Of a DNA stretch of 64,000 bases, positions 25,201 through 38,100 are shown piece after piece. Below the pieces are notes generated by a model. The model saw nothing but the letters and a program-made list of their open reading frames with translations, searched no databases and was not told the origin of the DNA. A program made the translations under genes and the position numbers. Every line of letters starts with the position of its first letter. Position 1 is the first letter of the stretch. Source of the DNA: Elysia marginata (lineage: Eukaryota; Mollusca; Gastropoda; Plakobranchidae); contig BMAT01010472.1 in NCBI GenBank assembly GCA_019649035.1, positions 229,041 to 293,040 of the forward strand, given 5' to 3'.

Positions 25201-28200
25201 ACCGATGAGAATTCTGACAAGAATAATTATTTTCCCATCAATAAATCTCAATCTTTATTTTACAAAAAAAAAAATTTATTTAATGGGAATGAGTCAACTT
25301 ACCTCGGGTGTGTTGGAAACATTTGCTGCGTCACCAATCTTGACAGAGTTCTGGGCCTGCATTATAATATTGAAAATGATGAATTACTATTTTACTTCAG
25401 AAAAAAAAATATTTTGAGCCTTATTTTTTTCACTGTTGTAAGAAAAAAGTTTTTATCATTGTAACAGAACAAGAGAGAAAGGCCAGGAGAACAATTCTTT
25501 ACTACGGTCTAAACAGAAGAAACCCATACAAATCCTTCACTGCGTTGTATTCATTGAATTTAAAACCAGAGATTTACAGTTTTTAATTATGTTAATTGTC
25601 TGCAATGAAGTGTTTTACAGAGTACATTATCATCAACTGTAAAAAACTCTGGTTAGAAACTTGTCTGAAAATCAAAGACTACAGCAAATGAAGCACTTAG
25701 GAATCAACATTTGTATATGTTAACTCCACAGCTACCAGTTAACCAAGAGAATTCCACTCAATAAATAAAGTAATCCTCTGTTCATGATTACAACTTGTAA
25801 AAACCTCAAGCCCTGACTGTTCAAACACCCCCAGAGAGGTGAACAAAACGTGCAGCTGTTTGGCATTTTCAGTCTTGTGAACTACAAACAAAGCCAACTG
25901 ATTGACACACAAGGCCTGCCTAGGCTTTATGGTTTTCAACAGTGCAAATAGTTCAAAGACACAAATTTATAAAAAACAAATATCTTTACGGATGAAAGGA
26001 AAGAAATGAAGTAAAAATAAATCCTTTCAATAATAAGCATCTTTAAAACCAGGCATGCCAAATGGTTTTTAGAAAAAAAAACTGAAAATGAGTTGAGTTT
26101 TGTATCTCACATAGAACATATGAAATAGACGCGATTTCTGCAATAAACAATAAATGGATAAGAATACGTGAAAAAACTCCTGAAAAACCTGAAATTGGCA
26201 TCCCTGTATACTCTTAAACAATAATTTAACTCCCATATTTCAAACTAAACAATTCATCTTTGCATACCAAAGTGTATAGAACTAAGGATTAGGAATTATT
26301 TACTGCAACGGCTCTGCAACTCACATCTTTTGGTGATACCCTGGGAGGGACGGCTGGGGCATTCAGCTGACCTATAGTAACTGTGGAGGTGAACAATACA
26401 AACATAGTCAGTGATGCTGAGCACAAAAAGTGAACAAAAACCCTTGATGCTTTGTAATACATGAACAACCTGAGACTGCACAACAAAAGGCTTAGTTTTA
26501 TAAGCTTTCAACATCTTCATCTACAAAAGGCTAATTCAGTCCAAAATTATTCAAGCTAAGTCTATCTACACATTCAGCAAAATGGTGAAATTACAGGTAA
26601 AGCTCAGTATAAATTTTGGTAATTTTCTGTACCCCTTTTAAACTGAGGACAGAATTAAATTGCATTGGTTTTATATTTATTTTCTACAATTCTGCTGGAA
26701 GCAGGTTTAGTTCGTTGCACACCCTTTTCACCCAAAATATTCTGGTGTTAATGCTAATGTGCATGTAAAAACATGTAATCATTGGAGTTGATTTGTACCC
26801 ATTAACAATAACGATAAAATGTTCAATTGTGGAAACATTGGGATATATTAGGGCAATGGATTCAAGTGATAGATAAATTAAGTCAAAATGGTTCAAATCT
26901 TCTACAATATAGTTTTGTCCTTTAATCCTTAAAACTGAAAGCTGCAAAGGCTTGGCAAAAAAAAATTAGTATGAATATATAATCTTTGCGGTATTTAGAA
27001 CTCTAGCTTCTGGAAATATTGGCCAGCAAAACCAAATCAAATATAAAACATTAAAAATAATGATACCCAAAAAACTTACCCCCCGACTTAACATCAACTG
27101 ACATGCTACGTCCATGTGGTGGTCGAGGTGGAGGAGTGGGAGGCGCCTGATTGCCACTGCTGACCACAGCATCATTCGTACCTGTTCCACCATCTGTACC
27201 AGTCGTAGGAGGTGGGAGTTGACCTCGCACAACAGCAGGCACTGTTGAATTCAAACCAAGACAGTGTGTTCAGAGAAATACCCAATTGTATAATAAGATA
27301 GCTAAATTTTCAATAAGCATGAAGCAGGATGCAGAAATAAAAATATGGTCGCAAATTAACAACAGCAGATTTTTTAATCAATTATAACAGGGGTTAAGTT
27401 TGGCTGAAGTTTTACAGCTAATTTCGTCAATATTTTGAAACTTGAAAAACATAAAACAAAACAGGAACCTGTAGCAGTCTATTATCTTTATGTAAGTGTG
27501 GTTTGATTCTCAAACAACTTAAACAATTGATCCTTAAGTTACACCTATCAGACCGCACACGTTACAGACCATGAATTCTCCAACACATCACATAATTTTT
27601 AAGATACAGAACTTTCTTTCAGTCTTAATTTTTTTATTGCGACCTACACATTAAATTGATTGAATTAAGATAACTTTCAGCTTCATCAAGGAATCGACTA
27701 GAGTGAACTAAACCTTTAAATATTCCTGTTTTATGCATGAAGGATGGATGTTCATCTGCCCTTAACTCATTACCACTCACATACTATTTAAAAAACAGTG
27801 TTTTAGTACTTTCAATAAATTGCTCAATTGGGAAGCATGGTTATTAATATTAAAATTACATACATGTTAAAGGGCCATGTAGTGTGTAGCATGATCACAA
27901 CTATTTCATATCACCTGGACAGTTTTTCATAGGGTGTAATAAATCTTTAATCATCTTCGTGAATACACTCTACTCTCTCATGAGAGGTTACAAACTGAGA
28001 CAAAGAATGTGAATGAGATGCATTGATCTAATTGCCTACCTATGACCTCAGGTTATCACTTAGTTGCTTTTGTCCTTTAAAACTACATAAAAAGTTCCCC
28101 TTTGCTACTCACAGTTCATAGCTAAATTCCTATAACATTTACAATGTCGATTTTCTGTAAGGTTTGCTTTATCTTTGCTGTTATTTAATACAAACTTGCT

Positions 28201-29155
28201 ACCCATTGCAGCCAGAGTTTGTTTTTTTTTTTTTTTTAAAAGAAGTTCAACAACTTTAAAAATATTAGAATGTAAAAGAATCAAATTTTCTAATGTTTTC
28301 TTTCTTTTGTGAGAAAGAAGGAAGGGAGGAGGGGAGGGGCAATTGCCATTGTTTTTTTTTTGTCTGCATCTACCTTTTAATACTGCCTATAAGAATAAAA
28401 TAATGTTGGCTTTCAAAGTGGGGACCAGTGAAATTAAAGCCTTAAACAATAACATTATGGTCATATTAAAGGCAAAACTAAAAGCTCATTACATTAAAAT
28501 AAAAACTAATCAAATTTATAAACCATTTTCCTGGCTTCATTTCAATGTTTTGCATCTTTTCTAATAATATATCACAATTTAGTTTTAATTACAAGGGTGA
28601 ATTGGCAACTTCTGAATTTTAAATGAAGTAAAAAACACAGTCAACATTCCCAAAGTTATCACAAAATCTGTCTATGATGAGCAGCTTTACAGAAGCAAAG
28701 AATGGTGGTTGTAAAAATTCTAGGTCAGTAGCAGTAGCAATAGACATATAAAAAAAAAGTTTTGGTACATTAGAAAATTTGAGCAAGATCTATATTTAAC
28801 CAGATTAGGCAGTCAAAGTAGGTAGTAGAAATAGTAGCAGCAGCAGTATAAAAGTATTGCAAAATGATGGCAATGTATGTGTTGAGAACAGAAGAAGTAT
28901 TTGTGGTAGCAGCAGCAGTAGCAGCAGTAGTAGAAGTAGTAGATGTAGCAACAGTAATAGTGGTATTAGCAGTTGTAGTCACAGTTGCAGTCGTAGTAGT
29001 CGTAAGAGTAGCAGTAGTATTAGTAGTAGTATTGAAGCAGTCGAAGCAACAGTAATAGTATTCAAAGTTGTAGCACTAGTCGTGGCAGTAGTCACAGTAA
29101 TAGTCACAGTAGTAGTAGTACAGTAGTAGTAGTGGTAGTCATCACAGTTGTAGTC

Positions 29156-29188
<33 letters not shown>

Positions 29189-32100
29189 TTGCAGCAGCAG
29201 AAGCAGCAGTAGATGTAACAACGGTAATAGCAGTGTTATCATAGATCCCTCATGGATGCCATACTAAGTTATTTGAATTTTTGGTTTTAACCTCATTCAT
29301 ACATGTAATGACATTGGCATCATTTCCTAGCAGAGTGCGAATTGATGACATATCCGGGATCATATGTATTTATCACTCTGAATGCACTCTAGTCAGGATT
29401 CAGATCTTCCTTCAGTCGTGAAGCAGAATGACAAAGATTGTATTGCATGATATGGTTTTGCAAACGCCTAGCAATAGTAATGACATGATGAGTCAGCAAT
29501 CACCTGGGCCTGCTCGAGTAAATGCTGCGTCAGACTGGCCATGTGTGATTTGAGTATAGCTAGCTCTTGTGTAAACAAGTCTGTCTGTAGGGCCGTGAGA
29601 GGCATCAGCAGCTGTCATAAGCTTGTCTGCTAAGTGTGCAGTGGAGATGGTTCTCCTAGCCATCCACTTCATTGATTTGTAATGGCCATGCATTAACCTC
29701 TTAAGAAAAGGATTTTCTCTTTCTAATTTTTCTAAAAAATATATATATATTTCATAAAAGCTTTACGATTTGTCGGGTCCCTCTCCCAATTAATAGGGTA
29801 ATTAATATAGAAAAAAATTCTGTTTCTTTCAAATCCTTCTGGATTTCGTGGGCTTCCCGGATATCAGGGTTCGCGACTTCAAAGTCCCACTGTAGCAGCA
29901 GTAATAAAAAAGCAGGTCTTAGAAGAAAAAAGAGGAAGCAAAAGTAAATTTTGTAGTCCAGTTTGGAACAGTAAAATGTTCGAAATAGTAGGATCGGGTT
30001 TATAATAGAAATAATATTTTGGAATAAGTACCAGGAGGAGGAGGATGAGGAAGCTTTTGAAGCAGTAGTGGGGGTCATGATAATATCATGGCATAGCTTG
30101 CTGAATAATGATCTGAATTTATTGGTAAGCTTAATAAATAGATTTTTCCAGGATGTTGAATGCAAAGAGAGTTGTATAGATATTCCTTACAACTCAGCTG
30201 GGTCAACAGGAGAATGGCAGGTCTAGCTGAAAAATTGACAACTCAAATTTGTTAGCCTCAGATGCATATATGATTTGTGATGAAATTTTAACTCTGGTCT
30301 TTATTTTATAAGGACTTTCATTGAACTAATTGCCCACACCACCAAGCAAGCCCTTTCATTGTCCGTTTCATGAATAAGAAAAACAAATCAAAAGTGCAAA
30401 TCACCTTGCAGCAAAAATGAAATAAAAGTCGTTTTTTTTAAAATAAAGACACCGCTTGCCCAAGAAAAACAGTTGTTTATATATCTCCCTGAGGACATTC
30501 AACAATAATCTGTTACAACAACCATGCTTTGACAACGTCCAAAAAAACACACACACAAATAAAAAAACCAACAACAGAGAATAAAGAACAGCGCACCTAA
30601 AATGCGCTGAACAAAAAACGTAACACTTTCATGACCATCCAAACGTTGCTACATTGCATTAGAACACAAGTGTTTAAAAAAATAAACCCTTAAATTATTA
30701 AATACATCCATTTTAATTTAATCTATCATAAGCAGCATCTTTTCATAAGATTGAAAATATCAGTAGGATCTTTCTTAAGAAATACAAAAGTCTAGTCTTT
30801 CCAATAATCACAGGACCACTTTGGCAAACATCTCTCAATGCACTATAAATTTATAGCTGTACAAAGTATAAGCTACTTCTACATGTGTTAAGCAAGATGC
30901 AACGTGAGAAACCCTACAAGCCACTTAAACTTATTTTCTTAACCTAAAAAAAAAGGGGGCAATGACAAAGCGATTCCAGCTAATTGCTAAAAGCTGATTC
31001 ACTCTTTTTCTATTCCACAAATTTCTTTTCGTGTGTGTGCATTTTCTATCTTATAACTAGCTGTGTAGACTATAACACCCTGTACCTGCAGTATTCTTTT
31101 TGGGAAGCACAGGTCGCGGCCGCCCCTGAATGTGGGTCTTAAACTTAGAGTCCCTACTGCTGCTGTTGATTGGGGTCTCAGAGGATTGGCTAGGATCGCC
31201 AGCAGGGGAAGCAGCGTGGGACTCTGTGTGCGATCGCTGCTTCATGAGCTGAGGGCTCGCTTCCCCTGCCTCCGGAATGATGGCAGAGTCTGTGAACACA
31301 CGCACAAACAGCGCACACACCGGCACAATGTGAAAGTACATACATAAACAACAAGCAAGATCTAACAGTCGGACAATACTTTAGTGAGTTGTGTGTATCA
31401 GTTTAACAAGCAAAGAAACTGATAACATTTTACATATTTCAAATTAGCCTCCATGCATGCCTTATTTACTAAAAGTAACAAAGGGAAAACCTATTAAACA
31501 TTGTTTCTTTATTTTATTTTATTAAAAAACTCGAGATTTGGTGAATTCAACAAGAAGGGGTGATTCTCCAGAGAATAAATACATTCTTAATTTGAACATC
31601 ACTTTTGGGATTTGAAATTTTTAATTTGAGCATCATTTTGAGAGAAATACATTGAAAAATTCTTAAGATTCATCTTGTTAGGTTTGGCTTGGGTATTAAG
31701 GATGTTTTAAAATCTTAGATTCTTGAAGATAATTATTAATCAAAAGGAGAGGAAAAATTCCTACTTTACACAATTATTCCCATATTTTTAAATCCATGCA
31801 AGGTACAGAAATCTACTTTGTTCGTTTTAAAACCTTTACATATTCATAAATTTCAGCTGCACATGCAAGTTAAACCATCAGGAACCCTAAGGGTCGCATT
31901 GCCAAAAAAAAAAAATGATAAAACAGGAGAGATTCACTAAAAATTTGTAAGTCTCTTTACTCTTAGATTCACATGCAGAGCAGTAAAAATTTGGATTATC
32001 TACAAAAAAAAGTTTCTACAACAAAAGTAACAAGTGACAGAAAAAGTGAGAAAAAAGCATGAAAAAAAAAAGAAAAGCATAAATGCAAAAGTTTAAGAGC

Positions 32101-35100
32101 CAAGTCAGATGGTTATAAAAAAACCCCCAGGATTTTAATGTTGTATGACCAAATATAATTACTATACCGTTTAACCAATTTACAGTATAGCCCTTAACAG
32201 CTGTATTTGCACTGCATATATCATGTAAAAACTATCATTATTCATAATATTCCAGTAAACCTTTGACGTTACAAATTTACAAGGGATATATTCACAAAAT
32301 AGTAAGTTTCAAAAGTATGGCCAAATTGGAAGTCAAACACCTTTTACAGAGAATCTTCAGGTTTTGCCTTAATTAAAAAAAACAACAACTACGACTACTG
32401 AACAAATGTGGGAAACAGTATAATATTTTCTTGAGCTTTTTTTTTTTTTGCCTGTACATTTTGTTGATAAACTGGAAACTGGTAAAGTACATGATAGGAG
32501 GATTGACAACATCATGAGCTGATACCTTAATTATCTAGAACTTATTTAATGCAGGCACTGAGTTGTCAGCACTTTTGGAAAACATCTTCAGCAATCAATG
32601 CTTTCTCTCCCCACCCCTCTTATCAGATTAATGGATTAAAAAAGTACTTGCATCTTTCATAAGTTAAGCTCTAAAAAATAAATGTCTACTCTTACTATTT
32701 TATGTCAAAAGATAAATATTTTTTATGGTACATATATTTATCTAACTTTAAAGGCAAGTGTGGCAGAAAAATCTCATTTTCTTGACTGACAAATCAATAT
32801 TATCTGTAGAAACTCAGGATCAATCTGGGAAATGCAGTCTATTAATCTCTGATTTAGTGTTTTGTTACAAGTTTGTTAATGCATATTTTTAAGTATCGTT
32901 ATTAGTTTTTATATACATTTAAATATCTAACAAATTTCATCTTTGTTAAGAGGTTTTTATATTTGTATAACCAATGAAAAATATTTTTTTTAAAAGGTAG
33001 ATACTGTGCCATACCAATGACAAAGGGAAGTAGGAAACTGTGTCATTAGTGCTTTTTATCATCAGAAGTTTATGAAAAGACATGTAAAGTGCTTGACTTA
33101 TGAAATGAAAAAAAAAAGATTTTTAATTATTTTATACAATAACCATCCTACTTTTAGAGTAAGATTCCTAAATGTAACATACGGTTATCTGGCTACTCTC
33201 ACTACCAAAGAATCATTAAAAGAGATGTTTAAAATTTCGAATTGCATTATACAGTAACCCAGCTACTACTAGTACTACTGTTTCTATAAATAATTAAGAA
33301 GAGATAAATATGATTTTTAAATGCAGTCAAACCTGCCTTGCCTGCCATTTAAGGAGACCATATATGTATTGACAATGAATTTTCTATTACTCCTTTGCGT
33401 TTTTTTAATATGTTTATACTCTGCATGGCAACAACCTTACTAACACTACCGTGGGCAGCATTTTTAACTGAAATTATTCATCAAAGTCTTTTGAAAACCT
33501 CTTTAAACCGGACAAGAACCAATTAGCCGCCTGCTCGTGAACTTTGACATGCCCCTCCTTCCCCGTATCCAACACCTCCTTACTCAACACCTTTATTTGC
33601 TTACCTGTGATGTAAACCTACAAATAAAATGGCCTGAGGCAACCAAAGAGACAGCAACAATGAAACTGATAAGCATGTAGATGGTGACAAGATGGGGGAA
33701 AAAGCTTGCCCCTTCTCCCTCGTACTTTATTTATTTGTGATCCATCTTTATAAGAGGGTTTAACTGCTTGTTTAGCAGTGGTTGCAATATAGAGGGTCGA
33801 GTCAAGTACAATCATAGACGACTGATCATCAGTTTATAAAGTCTGTCAACATAGGCGGGCGTTACAGATGTGATTAATCTTGATAACCACAGCATGGATT
33901 AGAAATTTTCAGATACAAAAAGACGTAGCTGCTGTAATGGAAACTCAGGAGGGAAATTTTGTTTGCTTTATTAATACAAAAACGAAAAATGAATGCGTTT
34001 TTACAGGTTTACAAGCATGCTGCCCAATATGACCATCTGCCCATCGCTACCACAATCGTCCTTCATGCTCAATGGTCCTCTTCGGCAGGTTGGACTGTAT
34101 ATTTAAAAATAGAGTAATAATGTAACCCAACTACATCTACGACCACAAAGAACCATTAAAAAGATAAGTAAGATTTCACAATTCACTATACAGTAACCTA
34201 ACGACTCCTACGATTACAGGAAATCTTTAAAAGCCCAAGATACATGTTTGAGATGATATATCTGCTTGAAACCGATAAAGCAAATCTCATTGCTGTACAA
34301 GAATAAATGATTGCATTCGAAGGATTTGGAACCCACTAAATAAAATCAGGCTCTGATGTGTAAAATATATATCAATAGATTTAAAATTTTTGTATGTTTG
34401 TCAGTTGATTACTTTACATGAAGCTGCTCGTTTCTTCTTTATCATTGTCCTATTAAAAAAAATTTTTTATTCTACCTTTATTTGAATTTGTAAAAGATGA
34501 TTTTCTCTTAAAATGAGTTAGAATTAGTCTTAAATTTTGTTTTCGATGGCTATAAGAGCGCCATTGATTATTGATTTTGAGCTATTGGTTTGTGCCTTGT
34601 AAATGCCTTAAGGGAAAAAATTACTGTTTTCCTGCAGTCGGATAGCCATGTACAATTAATTTTTCAAAACATTATATAGAAAGCTAAACTCAAGAGGAAA
34701 GAAGTTTAAAAACAGAGAAACAGCTAAAGAAAGTCATCCTCAACCAAAAGAAAATATGCATCATGCTATCTAAGCAGATATATTTAACACAGTAAAATGA
34801 AATCAAAGTTTTAATAGATAGAAAAACAGGAAATAATAAAGAGCATGACAAAAGTATGACGACGAACTGCACACTTAAAAACCCACCCGGCTGACCATCT
34901 GCTTGAGTGTTTGGCCCTTCAAAAAAATTCATTTACATAAACCATTAAATATACAAAGCACAGACAAGGTGCCAAATATTCAAAAGAAAAAAAAATTGTA
35001 AGCCACTTGCAATATAGAAAGATGAACAAAAATGACAAGCAATCAGTTTCTAATTTTCTTTCTTGATCTTTTTTTTTTCATTTTGATTGTTTTTTTTTTG

Positions 35101-38100
35101 GTTTTGAATGTGTGTATTTTTTACATGAGAAACCTACTTAAACAAACATGCTGAGACAAGCTTAAAATGGCAAACAATTGTCCGAGTGAAAAACTTAGAT
35201 AGATTAAGAGCAAAAGCATGCCTTTATGTACTATCAAAATTCAAGAAAAATTAAAAGTAACACTACCACTAATAACATCATGAGTACTGACTTGAAAGAG
35301 AAAAAAAAACAGCTTCAATTAATATAACAGACAGTACCTGAAAAAGCCCTGCCACGGTCCATCCCTTCGGCTGCCGAGGCTCCACCCTCTGGCTTCACAT
35401 GCATGGCAACCGGATGGATTATCTTTGATTCCTAGACAGAAATAGAAAGTTTGATACGGTTCATGCATCAGAAAGTAAACATATTTACATTGAATATCTG
35501 TATTGCAAGCTTCTAAGGGAAGCTCAGGGGACATTAACCTCACACACCGGATTCCCGGTAAACCACGATGACTTAGATTGTATCTCTGTCAGATTCCTGG
35601 TTTACCGTGATTCAGTATTCCATTCATAACAATCTACTAAGACTCTAAAAATATTCAACCAATCAACTTATTGTAGTGATCACAAGACATCAGACCTTTG
35701 AATAAGGGTGCTGACAAGTTGAGGCTTTCTTAAGTTCTGTGGCTTTTCAGCATACATGAAACGAGCACTCCAACAACCAAACACACCCCAAACATTGTTC
35801 AGAGCAGATGCTGTTGTTGAACAAATTAACTAAGAATCAGGCTTATATAGCATAAATGTTAAAGTAGGTACTAAGATTGAAAAACACACAATGATTATGG
35901 TAGCAATTTAAGACTAGGATTTGCCTAAAAAAAATACTGCTTCTTTTTTCCTTTCTTTTGCTTATCTTCATTTGCTTCTTCATGTTATTCTATATTACCT
36001 AGCCTTATGAAATATTTTACATTACACATGGGATTCAACATTTGAAATTATTTGAAGCTGAGCTTCACCTCAAATATGTACTCCTTATACGTACTCCTGT
36101 TTTGAGGAGTTTGTAACAAAGGGAAAACTGATTTGAAAACTTTAAAAAAATTGAAGTACAGGCACGTTATTTCAACAAAAAGTGATACAATTGAATAAAA
36201 TAAATTTGCTAAAAATTTGCCACATTTATCTTTCCCAAAACCATAATATTTTCGTTAAGTTCTATTATTTTTTTCTCTTTACAATTTGCATAAAACTGAG
36301 CTATTTTGACTGTTTCTCAATGTTTCCACTACTTCCTTCTATGTCGGTATACAACTAAATATTGTTATGGTAGAGCAATTTATTTTGACATCTGAAAATA
36401 GAAGGACTTGACATAATTTTTGTATTTATGTCTATCTCTGAACTTACAGGGTCTGCACTTGGAGTGGAGAACTCAAAGTTGGCAAGGTGAGCAGGGGAGG
36501 AGACTCCACTGGAATCCGGAGACTCTGACTTAAAGGCAGTCCACTGCAGATACAAGCGATAGATACAAGCATAATAGCAAATATCACAGAGATAGAGAAA
36601 TTTTTATATTTTAAGATGTTCAGTATTTCAAATAAAGCTAAGGAAGTTCTGTGAAGCTTAAGAAGCCACTATGAAAACAATCCTGTCTGAAATTAGTGCC
36701 ACTTCAGAATTTCATGGTTCTGTCATTTAGGTAAAAAGGCAGACAAATCAGGCTTGTTCATGTTTGAGTGGACCCCAGTTTTGTACATCATGTAGCCAAT
36801 TACTAAGCTAAGACTGTGCAGAAATTTCTATGATTTAATACTTAATAGAATATTGAAAATTTAATAAAAGCTGCAGATATTTGCATAAACAAATTTTATC
36901 TTTTTTATTGCCAGTGACCATGAAGTATCTAGATATATTTTCTGGATAAATCTACATTTCTCAATCTAATCTAATCTCAATTACTAAGTCTGCAGTGTGT
37001 AATATTGTTGACTGTCTTTTTATATATGTGGTTGATCTTTATTTTGTATGTGTTTGAAGCAAGCAAAATTAGAAATTGTTTTTTGTGTATAAGCCTTATC
37101 AGGGCTTGAAATATTCAGCCAAAAAGAGGAATCTATGGCCTTTTGCTAATTATCCCACAATCTCTGCAACTTTTTTTCTAAGCTAAATCTTAAATACAAA
37201 AGTTTTAACACTACAAAAGCATTTGTAAATTCAAACATAGTGCATGAGAATCTGCAGCAAAAGAAAAAAAAAATTCAATTTTGATATCTGAGCCAAATTC
37301 AATTTGTTTTATAGATGTTGCTCAAATGACGAATGCTAATAAACTGCGTACCAACAGCGTTAAAAAAATTTTTAAAAAGAGCACACAAACACACACATAA
37401 GTCAGTAACTTCATTGTTATGAAGAAAACTAAGCAAAATTAGTGTTTATCAATAGGTGTCTGAGAAGAATTCTAAGGATTAAGTGGACGGATAAGATCAG
37501 CAATTAGTCACTATGGGAAAGAACTAGACAGATACCAGCAGGAGACGAAATAGGAAGGCGACGATGGAGATGGATTGGCCACACTCTAAGAAAGCCATGT
37601 GGCAGCATCACAAAGAATGTGTTGGACTGGAACCCACAGGGGAAAAGATCAAGAGGAAGACCCAGAGGAATGTGGAGAAGAGTCAGAGACAATGATGTAA
37701 AAGACAGTGGACATACATGGAACCATGTTAAGCGGATGGCCCAGGATAGAGAGAGATGGAAGGGCTTTGTTGATGGCCTATACCCTGCTCCAGGGTGAGA
37801 AAGGCAAAAAAGAAGAAGAAGCAAAATTGAATACTTGTTTTTCATTCACAGCTGGGTTTGTGCTGCAAAGGTTTAAAGTCTCCAACAAGCAATTGCAAAA
37901 GCAAAAAAGCCTTCAGCTATTCTCTGCTGACTACACAAAACAGAAGAAAAACCTGAGCCTCACCTGTGCTACATTTTGTTGAGGAGATGGCGGTGTGAGC
38001 CTTTTCAATGTGGAACCAGGGGGTAGGTCTGCAGCAAATGGCTCATCTGTAAACAAAATGTCACCATGCTACTTATATAACCATATCATATAGACTTCAG

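Noticed and set aside
28770-29242. Ser-, Val- and Tyr-rich open frames on both strands
   Set aside because: All come from the triplet repeat array and carry no splice or start evidence.
35545-35615. Inverted GGTAAACCACG / TGGTTTACCGTG pair as a possible element terminus
   Set aside because: The match is only about 10-14 bases with mismatches, and no boundaries or target duplication are visible.
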